A DNA stretch of 64,000 bases. It comes from Ilyonectria destructans. Its lineage: Eukaryota > Ascomycota > Sordariomycetes > Hypocreales > Nectriaceae. Position 1 is the first letter of the stretch. Every line of letters starts with the position of its first letter. The stretch lies in NCBI GenBank assembly GCA_020740775.1, contig JAHEWK010000039.1, forward strand, positions 186,001-250,000, given 5' to 3'. Of this stretch, positions 23,128 to 34,825 are shown piece by piece. Made by a program: the position numbers and the translations under genes. Below the pieces are notes generated by a model. That model ran no database searches. It saw only the letters and a program-made list of their open reading frames with translations, and was not told the origin of the DNA.

Positions 23128-23892
23128 GATCTCGCGCATTTTACACCGGATCAGGCTCCTTGTCAAGGTGATGATGCGCCTGCGAGCGGTACCCTTGCAT
23201 GCCATGATGACATTCCTGAGACCCCCCACGAATACCCTCAAAGACACCTATCTCAAGATACGTCTGAAGGGCAGGGCCTTGCTACAGTCGACACAACGGA
23301 GCCAAGCGCTGTTACAGGCGATGCTACGCATGTCGCATTACCAATTCCTTCATCACGGAGCACTCCGGATCCCCTAACGCCAGCACGTGCGTCGCAGCCG
23401 CCCACCCTTGCGCCGCTTGACACGGACGTTACTCTGTGTCGAGGTGACGATATGTCTGTGAGCGCTGTTCCTTCACGCCACAATAGCATTTCTGGGACAC
23501 TTGACGCGTCCCCCCAAAGACAACTATCGTTCGAAACGCCTTAAGGGCAAGACCACAAAACAAGCGGTCGTGGATCCGAAGGCGCCGAGGCCCGTGTATT
23601 ATCTGAGGGCGCACCTCAACCGTCATTAGGAGCCCGCGCATCCCCTTCTCGGCTACTGGGTCCGATAACACGCCGCCACGCCCATCGTCAGGCCATACAT
23701 AGATTGGTCCAAAACGACGATGATAGCAGTAGCGACGCAGGCAGCGAGTCCTAAGGAAGTAAATTCTATTTTAATCGAGTGAATTTGCGGCGTGATAAGG
23801 ACTATTATCCCTCTCACACAGAAGCTGAAGAGATAGGCCTACCTATCAGCAAAATGGTGAAAGAACTCTTCTTAGAATTCTTTTAAATTCCC
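23128..23892. other. Non-coding, with a diverged internal repeat
   Basis: No recognisable gene. Segments at about 23171-23235 and 23453-23520 look like diverged copies of each other (GCGAGCGGTACCCTTGCATGC versus GTGAGCGCTGTTCCTTCACGC). They may be the remains of an older repeat. Confidence 0.35.
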
Positions 23893-24235
23893 ATAGTTAC
23901 GGAAGGCCATAAGGGGCAGTGTACCAAAACCCCAAACTTTCAATCTTTCCATTACTAGGCTAACGCCAATGTCGCTTTATCCTCCTGTTTAATTACAATT
24001 AAGCCCGCATTCTGCCGTAAAGGCAAAAACCCTTCTATGGGGGGAGATGTTCTTAGCCTAACTTAGTAAAGTGCTGCTAAAGGGACTAGAGTCCGTACGC
24101 TGCAGTACGGTAAGATTTGGCTGCGTTTTGTGTGCCCTAATTTAGCAAGGGGTTGCTGAGGTATTTAATCCGTACGTTGAAGCACGGCACAATTGGGAAG
24201 CGAATTGCTCTCTTATCCTTCTCTTGCCTCGTATA

Positions 24236-25375
24236 ATGGATATACCTTTATCGTCTCCCACGGAGTATTGTCCACAAGATCGCACCCGTCATGTGGAAAT
24301 ACGTACGAAGTTCCCTCGAGCCATTTATTGCCCGCATTGCGCTCAACGACTCCCTACGGTCTCGTCTAGTACCTCCTTTACCCCTATTTCTATCGATCTC
24401 ACAGCCGATTCACCCTCATCTAAGACGAATATTACGGCACAGAATACCTACTCACGAGGCAATGCTATGACGATTCCTTCTCAACGAACACGGCCGAGGC
24501 CTGATACCTACCAGAACGCCATGGTTCAAGCCGTACAGAACCGTCAGAACAGCATCGCAGGCACACAGGGGCATAAAGACCCAATAGTTGTCGAATTGCA
24601 CGCCATGTTCTGGTTGTGCGATGGCTATTATGACAATATCATCGACGGTATCGAGACCGAAGTATATGATAAGGTGCCAAAGCTAGTTGGCAAGCGTACG
24701 GGAAATATTGAAATTGTTATGGGGCGAAGATTCCAATCCCATAGCTCGATGATACACTTCATCGTTGAGCAATGTGACCCAAGATTCGCGGTCAAGGACT
24801 GGAAGGTCGTTCATTCCGTGTCAACCGTTGGGGTTACATCTGGCCCCGTAGAGTTCGCTGATGCTGCGTATTCTACAACCACGCTTGCGGATCTCTTTCG
24901 TGTGGCAAATATCACAATTGCTGCAAAGCGTGATACAGTCAATTTGAACTTTTGCTTCTTCAACGCGAGGCCTCGACCTGAAAACGAGTCACCAATGCCG
25001 TTACGGGCCGTACGGGGTCGCAAGCGAGCGATTGATCGCCTGCCCTCCGATTTAGAGTCAGAAAGACTACCGCCGAACCCTGCCAAACGCAAAACTACAC
25101 GTACGATTAAATCAGAGCCCGGATCGACTATTAAGGAGGAATCAAAGGCGCCGAAGCTATCCGTTATAGCGTTGAAGGAGGAAGCTCCAAGCCCTGTGAA
25201 GACTGAGGATCAGGTTGAGGTTCAGGCTGACGATAGCGGGGATTCGGCTACTAACGACACCGCATTGAGTGATCCTTTTGTGAGCGATACTGACCAGTCA
25301 GCTATCCACGTTGCTTCACCAGAGAGGAAGCTTCCTGTTCGCATTGGGAGGGGAAAGAAGAAGAATTGGGATTAG
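24236..25375 (+). CDS. Transposon accessory protein Acc1 (SUMO-motif rich)
   Basis: A single-exon 379-residue protein. The N-terminus has a zinc-ribbon-like arrangement (YCPQD and YCPHC; the copy D relic has CPSC and CPHC). Residues 50-60 are PISIDLTADSP, a SUMO-interaction-like motif also kept in copy D. The middle (110-245) looks globular and unknown. The C-terminal third is basic then acidic (GRKRAID, PAKRKTT) with IKSE 291, IKEE 299, LKEE 313 and VKTE 321, all matching the SUMO-acceptor pattern psi-K-x-E. The role is inferred only from motifs; it may link the transposon to host SUMO pathways. Confidence 0.75.
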   Translation: MDIPLSSPTEYCPQDRTRHVEIRTKFPRAIYCPHCAQRLPTVSSSTSFTPISIDLTADSPSSKTNITAQNTYSRGNAMTIPSQRTRPRPDTYQNAMVQAVQNRQNSIAGTQGHKDPIVVELHAMFWLCDGYYDNIIDGIETEVYDKVPKLVGKRTGNIEIVMGRRFQSHSSMIHFIVEQCDPRFAVKDWKVVHSVSTVGVTSGPVEFADAAYSTTTLADLFRVANITIAAKRDTVNLNFCFFNARPRPENESPMPLRAVRGRKRAIDRLPSDLESERLPPNPAKRKTTRTIKSEPGSTIKEESKAPKLSVIALKEEAPSPVKTEDQVEVQADDSGDSATNDTALSDPFVSDTDQSAIHVASPERKLPVRIGRGKKKNWD

Positions 25376-25402
25376 TTCGAGTGAAAATTGCATTTATTGT
25401 AT

Positions 25403-27023
25403 TTAGTCGTATACTTGGGGGCTTTCCTCCTCAATCTCTTCCTCCTCAATACGTTCCAAAAGTAAAGCAGCATCAATATCGTGAGCCGCCAAATGATCCC
25501 GTACGCGGTCAAGGCCACCCGTAGGTGTCACTAATAGCCCCAGCGCTGGTACTTCCTTGTTCGCGATATATTGCTGTAGATGATGCCGTAGAAATAAATA
25601 CGATGAGAGCTTTGGCCGTTGCGCTGGATCGTTTGGTTCATCCTGTTGGCCTTGTAGGATTCTTTCGCAAACTATTATCGTATCCTCCGGTAAGTAAGCG
25701 TCAAGGTCAATATCGTCCCTTGCGAAGATATTCTGAAGCGTAGATAATCGGTCTTGAGGGATGACTTCGGCGAAACTTTCAACCTGCCGCGCCTCGGGTT
25801 GGAAGTAGAGAGTCCATGGCTGCCCTGGAACGACATGTGGCCTGTTGCTCTGTTTGCGAATATAATGCGAATTCCACATAAGTACGAACTCGGCAAACTC
25901 CGCACGTAGAAGTGGCATAAAGATATAGAGCATCGCAATACGATCGGGTAAGGAGTCATTCGTAAAGTATCCGAGTTCCGTGATTTCAGAGAAGTACTCC
26001 TAAGCTCAAGTTAATATCAGATTAAACGGGGAGATAATGCCAGATACGTACCCGCCAGAACTTAGCCCTGCCTCTACTTAGCCTAAGCCACCAGCTCTCA
26101 ATCTTCTCATTATGCGTGCTCTTGCCATAGATCCAACAGTCCTGAAAGCGCACATCTTGCGGATTACCATCACGTACGCGCACGCGCGATTTCGAAAGGT
26201 AATAATGTGCTCCAGCCATCAGGACTGTCTCTCCGCCACGATCTGAACGAACAAGGTTTGGCATGGTTTTCCGCTGTGAGAGAACGTGGAGATATTGCGC
26301 AACAACGCTTCGTGATGTACTAGAAGATATGCCCACGTAGAACCACGTAATGAACCGGGAGTAAGCATCAATGGAAGCATAAATCTCAAAGCCCCAGGCC
26401 TTCAGTTTATCATATGCATCGAGGGACCAGATAAAGTCAGGGCCTGGGGCAGTCCATCCAGTCCGGCGATACCGCATCGTATTCCACCGTTCTGTAATAC
26501 TTCCAGGATAAAAGTCACGAAAGCATTCGTATAGCGCTCGGCGGCTTAAGACATGCTGGTGTTGACGGACATATACGTAGAGATATGTGCGCCCATAGCT
26601 CTCAAGCTTTGTGTTCTTTTCGGCCTCATCTGTAAAAAATCGGCGCAGTTCGGTAAGTCTCTCTGTGACCATCTCAGGGGTTTGGCGGCGCCAAAGGCCA
26701 AGCTCTCGCCGTATCCGAGAGAGCCCAGTCTTCGTGATGATAAAGCCTTCAGAATGTAGCTGCAGAAGCATAAAGTGGTCGTTTAAGACCATATGGAAGA
26801 AAAGCTCTTGCATACGCTCACGTAGTCGTTCAGAGTCTTGTGTGTGTTGGGTCAAAGAGGTGCCCCAGGCCTTGAGGTTGCGATACATCGTCATACGGCT
26901 AACTTCGATATGAAAATCGACCTTAAGACGCCGGATGATTTGCTGAACTGTGAGACCTTCGTCATTTTTCCACTGTTGAATCTGGAGGCGAAACGAAGAT
27001 AAGTCAATGGAAGGGCGAACCAT
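25403..27023 (-). CDS. Integrase-type DDE transposase, copy A
   Basis: Two exons (27023-26052, 25999-25403) around a 52-bp GTACGT-TTAG intron give 522 residues without internal stops. Residues 20-55 and 85-110 look like helix-turn-helix folds. The integrase core has D202 (WSLDAYDKLKAW), D261 (VRSDRGGET) and E309 (NEKIESWW). The exon 2 start EYFSEI aligns with copy B, supporting the splice. The C-terminus carries NRPHVVPGQPW and ends acidic (EEEEIEEESPQVYD). The protein would cut and join the TIRs. The fold recalls rve/IS3 integrases; it is not a retroviral integrase. Confidence 0.85.
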
Positions 27024-27422
27024 TTTGTGCCGCCTGTTTTCGTTGGTGGTCGTACGTAGCTAAACGGAGGACGAAGTTTTAAGTTTGGATTGCGCGATAT
27101 AATTTTCCTAGCCGAGGGAGTTATCAAATAGCGCAATACGGGTGCATACGGAGCTTTACTTTGCCATAAATGGAACATCACAATTTAGAACGGTCACAAG
27201 CGAAAAAGAAAATCGAGCGGAAATTTCAGACCCCCGGTAAGAAAGTGGTATCGTACTTTGCCGTACGCCTCCGTACGCCGACGGAATCAGCCGTTCGCGA
27301 AAGTATTATTCGCGCCAAATCCTAAATCGAAATTTCCAGCTCAGAGAGCGAAGAAATGACAGCGGACTTTGGGGAAAAAAAGGTAGTTGGGGTTCGTACG
27401 TTTACGTATTGGGCAAAATACC

Positions 27423-28215
27423 TTAATCCGCCTTCGAAATGGTGTGTTTCTTTCTCTTCTTGCGGTCAGCAGCCTCCTTGAAGATCTGGGCAAGCCGCGC
27501 GCACGTCTTGCGGTCAATCCCTTTGAACGGGTCCGTATCATCGCTGTCGTCATCATCGGCCTCGCTGGCCTTGCGCTTCTTACCTGTACCGAATTAGTAT
27601 CAAGCTTGGTTGCGTATTGTAGCGTACTCACTCGTAAAGGAGCAGGCGGCGCCGGATCGGTTCCAGTCGCAATTGGCGCAAGCCGGATTGGTTTCAGAAA
27701 CCACGCAGCCGATGAGGGCCCCGTTGCGCTTCGTACACTTGAGGCAGCGCTCCGTATCCTCCCGTTCGTCACCGTACAGATGACGCAGCATAGCATCGCA
27801 GTTCTGTCTGCTCGCAAAGTTGAGAGTGTAGGGGGTATCCTCGAGCGATTTGTTGCTAGACTTGACGCGAACCCGAAGCTCGCGGACGGTCTAGTACGGG
27901 TTAGTACGTGATCAACCGAGCTAGTATAGAACCAAGTACCTTGGTGGAGTCGACAGCAGATTGCCCCTTGGTGGTGCTCCCCTTCAAAGCGTTGATCAAA
28001 GCCCAAACTGTAAGGTCCGGGTTCGATTCGGGCTGTTCGACCTTGTACGCGAAAGTACGGGTGTCGATACCCAGGATCTCCTTAGGGAGCAGCGAGGCTG
28101 CGCGGTCACCCAAATCCTCGGCGAGGGGGTCGGCATCATTCGGGCCCATAGTGGTGTTCTTGGGATCCTTCTTGGGAGGACGGGGGGGCCTCTTCTTTCC
28201 GCTGGCGCCGGCCAT
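27423..28215 (-). CDS. Transposon accessory protein Acc2, copy A
   Basis: Exons 28215-27940, 27890-27632 and 27583-27423 join in phase to 231 residues; the introns are 49 and 48 bp. The start MAGASGKKRPPRPPKK is a basic tail. A conserved block (LGIDTRTFAY ... SNPDLTVWALINALK) is shared with copy D. Exon 2 has a Cys-rich domain, RCLKC ... GC ... ACANCDWNRSGAAC. Exon 3 is KKRK, acidic, then basic, suggesting nuclear location. It may bind zinc and DNA. The ATG choice avoids upstream codons lying in the TIR. Confidence 0.75.
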
Positions 28216-28424
28216 GATGTTGCGTATTGGGTCGTATTGCGTGAAAAGGCTTGCGAATGGGATCGAAAGAGGCCGGCGAGGTGAGGGAGGAGGTACGTAC
28301 TCGCGGAAAAAAACGCGACGCAATATTATCCTACAAACGGGGCCGGACGGAGGGGGTGACCCCATCCTAAAAAACATCAATTTGGGGTTTTGGTACACTG
28401 CCCCTTATGGCCTTCCGTAATAGT

Positions 28425-30797
28425 AAAGAAAACCGCGCTATTGATTGCCAGGGGTAGAATTCTTTTAAAAAATGGGAGGTAGAGTTCCAATAGACCAAAC
28501 AGTAAAAATAGACGAAATATACATATATCGAAAGAGAATAATAAGGACATCTCACACATCGATTCACAACGTCATCCAAGTTTAATTGCAGCGTTGCGCC
28601 CGGGTTGAAGTTTAATAGTAGTTTATTGATGTGGTCGATGGAAAGGCGGTATGGTTGGGCAGAATCCGGCGTATATGATTATATAATACGATGGCGTTAC
28701 GGTTCGAAAAGTAGGCCGGACCATATACAAAGTCCATTGCGCAGATCCGATAGCATTCTATCATCGGGCAAGAGATGAGTTATATTATTCATTAAGTAGG
28801 GAATAAAATTGCGATATGTTTATATTCAATAATAGAAAGGCAAATGGGAATAAAGAGGGGATATATAGACTATATATATAGTATAACAACTGTAGCCACC
28901 ACCAGGTCATTTGAATCAAGCCAGTTTGAGACCAATTCCCAGAACCAATACAGAAGGTAATATATATAGATCCAGCCGAGGGTGGGAACCCCATATTGGC
29001 CCCAATAAGAATATAAATAGAAGAGAAGTGCGTTGCCAGATGCAGAGTAAGAGTGCCATTGCTAAAGGTTGTCACGGGCCAGGGCCCATATTCTTGCGGC
29101 TGTGCCGCAAGACGGCTCGTGCGCGCCAGGGATGAGAAATCGTTCCACAGCTCAGGGGCACTTGGGAACTTCTTTCTTTCTTCTTCATCTTTGATGTAAA
29201 TAGCATCCTGGACTAGATAGCTGGAATCCAGCTACTAGAGGCCGTTCACATAGATGAAGTTGAGAAAAGTGGCCGGGTAAGTGATGTGGCCGGCTAAGTG
29301 ATGAACTACGTTATTGCCTTTTTCTTTAAAATGCACATTTAAGCACCTTATGCAGGCATCACATAGAGAGTCTGAAACCAATTGAACTATGTTGTGAATC
29401 ATGATATCGAAAAATACCATTTTTTACACCTAAAATTGGCCTTTTTAGCTGTTTAGCATTTTTGTGGCTGTTCAGCATTTTTGTGACCAACTAAGGGGCG
29501 CGAAGCCTGCCCCGAAAGTTGGCTGGTGGGGCCTTGACCAACGGGTAGCCCATAAAGAAGATAAAGCAGCAAGGCAGAGGGTTAGGGTTATGCTGACTAA
29601 TAGGGGACCCGTGAGTGTACGGACCCGTGCATCTATTGGGCCCCGATGGCTGGATTGGTTTCTCTTGGCCAATCTTTGAATATGCATTGCGCATGGATAG
29701 AATGTTGAATATCATTCAGAAGAAATAGCTAGAATGGACCAAGCTGCACTTTTCCGCCCCAGTAGATTAGATGCTTTCCCCCCATCATCATCTTTATTGC
29801 GTCACTTGGAACTACAATCATCGGACGACAAGCGCCAATCAACACATGTCGGGCAAGTGCCATGGGTAAAAACAAGCTTACTTGGAACTTTCAGTCTGTT
29901 CCTGTTTCATGAGGTCTTGCACCATGGCAAGCGTGCTGCGTAGTGCTACGTAAGACTGGGGTTCTTGACTCTCAACTTCAGAGACCCTCCCGTAACACCC
30001 GAGACCCGAGACCGGGATTCATTCTCTCCGGGTGCCGGCCGATCTCGCGTTGGAGAAGCGACCAGGGTTCTCTCCCACACCGTACACCTGTGCCAACTAC
30101 AGACGAACCAGGCACCGACTTGCTACCCCGATCTCTTGGCATCGGTCCATTCCCAATGCCTGTAACGTATCCGTCCTGATCAGGGATTCTGCGCTGACTA
30201 ACAACGACCTTACCCGAGCTCCGGTAGGACCATGGGATTGCACATGGTAGGTTAATGCACAGACCCCCTTTCCCCCCCCTGAAGATCAGACCGCCAAGTT
30301 TCACAAGACGGGACGACAGCGCATATGCCCTTGGGAGACAGGGAGTGCGGCTTGGATGGATGCTGGTGATGGAGCTATGGTGATGCATGGCCGGATGCCG
30401 GTTCGATGTTGATGGTACATGACGACCAAATACCCGATGATGAGAGATCTGCCACACCGAACTTGCGACGGTTTCATCCGCGGCTGGCAGAAGTTCCGTG
30501 GAGAGGCGCGCTTGGCATTGACTCGGACCCCTCAGTGCAAACGAAAGAGAAACCTGATGGAATGGCAATGGGCATCAATCTCCTACTCGTCGAGCAAGTA
30601 TAATATGCTCCCTTTGGCCTCGCTGTAAAGTCTTTTCTCTCATCATCCAACACACACTCTCCTCTTACCTTCTTACCTTCTTTTACTAGAGCTGGGCTCT
30701 TATTCCATTCACGACACCATATTCACTCATTTTCTGAATTGATTTCAGCTTTCTTTTGATTACCGATCCAACCTCTTTCACTCTCTTTACCGACAAG
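28425..30797. other. Intergenic; pyrimidine tract before the next gene
   Basis: No gene recognised in 28425-30600; the left part is AT-rich with TATATA runs (28860-28885). At 30630-30690 the plus strand is C/T-rich (CTCTCATCATCC, CTCCTCTTACCTTC), a common core-promoter feature in filamentous fungi, placed directly before the secreted-protein gene. Confidence 0.5.
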
Positions 30798-31749
30798 ATG
30801 AAGACCCTCTCTATGCTCCTCATGACCGCTGGCCTGGTGTCGGCCGTCGCCGTCGACCTCCACCCGGCCGCCCAGCGCCGCTCCGAGCACGCTATCCGCG
30901 AGTTCAAGGTCATCAATGCGGCCCCAGCAGCAGCACCCGGTGCCCCCGAGGAGCCAGCCGCCACCGAGGCTGCAGCCGCTGAGGAGACAGCCGCCCCCGA
31001 AGAGACCCCCGCCGAGGAAGAGGAGGCCGTGGAGGTCACTGAGACTCCCGCCGAGGCCGAGGAGACCCCCGCCGAGACCGAGGCTGCGGCTACCGAGACC
31101 CCCGCCGAGGCCGAGGAGACTCCTGCTGAAGCTGAGGAGACTCCCGCCGAGACTGAGGCCGCAGCTGAGGAGACTCCCGCTGAGGCCGAGGAGACTCCCG
31201 CCGAGACTGAGGCACCCGCTGAGACCGAGGCACCCGCTGAGGAGGAGAACCAAGAGGAGGAGAACCAAGAGGAGAACCGTGGTGAGGAAGACAACGAAGA
31301 CAACAACCTTGGCGGCGAGATCGAGAACATTGTCGCCAAGATGGGCATGCAGGACGTCATCCAACTCGGAAACATCCGCGAGGCCAGCTTTGCCGACCAG
31401 ATCATCATCCTCACCCAGCTCCAGCAGATCCAGATCCTCCAGATCTTCAACGTCGTCAGCCGCAACGATATCATCATCATCCTCGTCAACGGCGGCATGA
31501 AGTTTGGTGCCGGCGTCAAGAGTAAGAATCTCACAACTTCGTTTTATTAACTCTCGCTAATCTTGATATCCAGTCATAGATGGTGGACGTGGCGGAGACG
31601 GTCGTGGCGGAGACGGTCGTGGCGGAGACGGTGGTGATGGTCGCCAGGGCGGAGACGGTGGTGACGGTCGCCACGGAGACGGTCGCCAGCAGGGCCAGGG
31701 TGGTTTCCAGGTAATCTCCGGCGGTTTCAAGCGCGCCATCCGTGCTTAA
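30798..31749 (+). CDS. Secreted acidic repeat protein, Gly-rich tail
   Basis: Exon 1 (30798-31521) and exon 2 (31574-31749) around a 52-bp intron give 299 residues. The signal peptide is MKTLSMLLMTAGLVSAVAV. Residues about 50-150 consist of Glu/Pro/Thr/Ala repeats (variants of ETPAEAEETPAETEA), followed by NQEEENQEENRGEEDNEDNN. A conserved-looking hydrophobic Gln/Ile segment (ILTQLQQIQILQIFNVVSR) follows, and exon 2 encodes GGDGRGGDG repeats. This composition suggests a cell-wall or secreted protein. No enzymatic motif is seen and the frame is intact. Confidence 0.8.
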
Positions 31750-32139
31750 ATGGGGACGCATTTAGATGCGAGCGCAGGAACTGGGGTCCATACGCGAGGG
31801 TTTGGGATACTTGGGATACTTGGGACGGCGTAAGGCTGGAAGGCAGTGTGTCGCATATCACCACTAGGCTCGTGCGACTGGATATGAAACGCGGCCAATA
31901 CTTTGGGGGAGTGTATCCGGTTTCACATTCAACTTGTTGCATCAAGGATTCCAATCCTAACGACATAAGCTTAAATAGCTATGCCCGAACACATGGCTGT
32001 TCAATTTCTTTTGTTCTTTAGATAATTCTCATCAATTGACTGGTGTCATCAATGATCCCTGCGGGGCAAATTGTCTGACACCTCGCCACCCGCTACACTG
32101 TCTGCATCCGGTCCTCTGCATCACCCACGCCAACGTCAA
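31750..32139. other. Intergenic, 3' flank of secreted-protein gene
   Basis: Nothing recognised apart from a short triplicated TTGGGATAC motif at about 31802-31822. Confidence 0.45.
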
Positions 32140-32313
32140 GGCTATGGCATCAGTGACGATGGCGTATGGATCACGTATCAAGGTCGGAACTTGCTCTGGC
32201 TCCCGTCAGAGTATCGTCCAGTGACGTCAGCGATCGCGGCATCAACTGTCGCCCTCGGCTGTATCTCGGGACGGGTCTTGCTGTTCCGGTTTTCGGGGGA
32301 AGGTCTTGGTTAG
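32140..32313 (+). pseudogene. C-terminal fragment of a HET/NLR-type protein
   Basis: The frame YGISDDGVWITYQGRNLLW, then LPSEYRP, then SAIAASTVALGCISGRVLLF resembles the C-terminal end shared by many fungal NACHT/WD or ankyrin-type incompatibility proteins (usual form ...WITWNGQNLLWLPPEYRP...GCSSGRVLIF). It ends at a TAG (32311-32313) lying inside the target site of copy B. The NACHT and repeat domains are absent, so this is a relic. Confidence 0.6.
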
Positions 32314-32589
32314 GTATGGCAGCCTATAGGGGTCGCTGTTGCAAAACCCCGAAATTCGCCGCGAAGGGGCCAAATTGGGTTAGCGGAATATCCTCAAGGC
32401 CCCGCAGTACATTGCCCTTTGTACCTCAGCCCACGTTTCTTGATTTTTTGGGCGCTACAGAGTTTATGGTCACAGCAACGAGTCAGCTGCGGACCAGCAG
32501 GCTGCATTTCTATTCCATCCAAAGCGACATCAGGCATCGGCGTGGCGGTCAGAGTGGAAATTGCCACTGCTCAATTATCCTCATTCTCC

Positions 32590-32770
32590 TCTTCCTCTTC
32601 CTCTTCCTCGTCCGGCTGACTGAGCTGCTGAGCATTGAGTTAGTAGTTGAATTGCATCTGAAGATTTAATTACGCTCACAATCCAGAGCCGAGCAGCCCC
32701 GGCGATGGCCATGAATCAGCGGGCACTGGGTCGAATCAATCCTCGGCCCTTCTTGACTCTGGGGTTCCTG
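32590..32770 (-). pseudogene. Acc2 remnant, copy B
   Basis: The minus strand keeps only two pieces of the Acc2 of copy C: the first-exon-like end LIRPSAR near 32730-32750 and the AIAGAARLW plus GTGAGC-donor region near 32690, followed by an acidic tail rich in GAGGAAGAGG. The Cys-rich middle is gone, so an internal deletion destroyed the gene. Confidence 0.5.
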
Positions 32771-33098
32771 CTGGGCGAGTCTCCAACCGCCGTGCCAGCG
32801 GTTGTAATTTCACTTACGGTGACGGGATTGGATGTGGGCATGATACAGTAACGCTGTTGACCACTGGCTTTTCCACGGCCGTGGTGATCCAGATTGGAAG
32901 GGATCTGGGGTCTGTAATTCCAGATAGCGGCATCATCCTGTTCCAAGTTGGGAAGGTACCACCAACAAAACCCCTGACGTTAGGCCGCTGTGGGCCAGTA
33001 TCATCACGGTAAGTCAAACTTATAGTGAGGCCACGCCCTTGCCGTCCCCCCCTTTTCTTGTCGGAACCAAGAAAATTCTCCCAAACTCACCGCCAGCA

Positions 33099-34825
33099 AT
33101 GGCACGCCCGCCCAATCCAATCGATCAATACCGTGACTATGTCACCCACCTCTACCTTAACGGTGTCTCTCGAAGCAAGATTCAGTATAAGCTTCGGAAG
33201 CATTACCATGTCGCCGTCAATCTCAGCACAATCTCTCGCCGAATCGCAAGCTGGGGTCTCCCGCGCCAGCAAGCCCGCACCAAAGAAAGTCCAGAGCTCA
33301 TAGAGGCCACTCGCGACCTGATATTTCGCGTTGGGCTTACCGAGAAGCAGACGCTGAGCGTTCTACAGAGACAGGGCTGGCCGATCACGAAACGAGGTCT
33401 GAAGTGCATCAGGCTACACCCGGACCGCCGCTGGCTACGCAGGCTCAACAGCGATGAGGAGCGACTCGCCTTGCTGGAGAAGACAGAGCAGGCCATCATC
33501 GAAATGACGCGACGTTCTAATGCCATTTCGGGTTATGGCAGAAACCTTCTCCAGCCGTATCTTCGTCAGCAAAAGCAGCTCTGGGTACCAAGAGACCCTC
33601 TCTTTGAGATGTACAAAATCATGTTCCCAAATGAGGTCGAGCTCCGGAAAAGGATGTTTCGGAGGAAGAAGGGACAGTTCCTTGTGCCAGGACCAAATTA
33701 CCAGTGGTGCATTGACGGCCATGACAAGCTCAAGGCGTATGGATTCGAGATCTATGCCGTAATCGACGCTTACTCGCGCAACATTATTTGGTTCTATGTT
33801 GGCCACTCTTCTACAACTGCTTTGAGCGTCTTGAAGCAGTACTTGGCTGCATGCGACGCATACGGCTTCCGGCCATGGTATCTGCAGGCAGACAGGGGCA
33901 GCGAAACGCCCTAGTGGCAGCAGCCCATTGGAACTTTGCTTTGGCCGCAGATGGGCGGGTGGAGTGGAATGGGCAGGTCTTCCAGCAAGGGAAACGCCTA
34001 AAGGATTCCTACAAGGCGGCGCCGAGTACGAAGAATATCAAGATTGAGAAATGGTGGGAGAGCATGCTGCATGTCTCATCCCGGCAGTGGGTGGACTACT
34101 TTGGAGAGCTCGCCAGGGACGGGGACTTCGACGGCGACATGTTGGAGGATCAGATCGCAATCTACGCCGTGTTTGAAGATTTATTACGCCAAGAACTTTT
34201 CGACTTTGTGGAGGCGTGGAATCTTCATCGAATTCGTCTTCAGAAGAACCGCCCCCATGTGGTCCACGGCCAGCCCTGGATGAATTACCACGACCCGGAC
34301 CCAGACAAGGCATGCAACTGGGGCATCCCCATTGACCGTTCCGTTCTAGCTGAAATGGAGGGGCCATTGGCTGAGATCGACATTAGCACCTGTTTGGAGC
34401 CAGAGACAAAGGATTGGTGTCGCCAAGTTCTCAACGAAATGGGCTACGACAACGTAGCCCTTGGGACTCCCCAGGAGCCGGACAAGTTGCGGCCTTTCAA
34501 GCGTTTCTACCTTGGTCTTCGAGACAGAATCATTCAACACATCGAAAGCGGCCGGCAGCCTGTACTGGCATATCGTAAAGCGCCAACCGGTGGCGTTGTT
34601 GAATATGTAAGGCGTTCCCTTTCGTCCCGAATTGCTCAATCTAAACGCATATAGCAAGCATTATATGAGCGAGCAAATCAAGCCTGCCAGGATGAACTTG
34701 GAGATGGGGAACCAGCAGAGCAACCGCTTGTTGAACTAGGATACGAGGACGAAGAAGGAAACGACGTGGAGGGAATAAGTGATGATGGGGAGGATAGCGA
34801 TATTTCGAATGGGGAGCCCGAGTAG
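33099..34825 (+). pseudogene. Integrase-type DDE transposase, copy B (frameshifted)
   Basis: The start MARPPNPIDQYRDYV opens the same layout as copy A: two HTH-like regions, D206 (WCIDGHDKLKAYGFEIYA), D265 (LQADRGSET) and Glu in NIKIEKWW. A one-base loss near 33907 moves the rest to another frame (AAAHWNFALA onwards). A TAG at 34652-34654 interrupts the tail, and the acidic end continues to a stop at 34825. Shared blocks with A include FVEAWNLHRIR and RPHVVHGQPW. No intron is needed in this copy. Confidence 0.85.

Larger units (their letters stand above)
23898..28419. mobile_element. IS3EU-like transposon copy A (4.5 kb, three genes)
   Basis: The 39-bp TIRs (23898-23936, 28381-28419) are identical and start TACGGAAGGCCATAAGGGG. 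Flanks repeat ATAGT (23893-23897, 28420-28424), a 5-bp duplication or a 6-bp one with a lost base. Inside are Acc1 (+), the integrase-type transposase (-) and Acc2 (-), all with open reading frames after splicing. The TAY...RTA termini and integrase-like DDE fit the IS3EU superfamily as I remember it. It is the only apparently complete copy in the window. Confidence 0.85.

Noticed and set aside
30686..31534. Long minus-strand frames opposite the secreted repeat protein
   Set aside because: They are antisense shadows of the low-complexity repeats.
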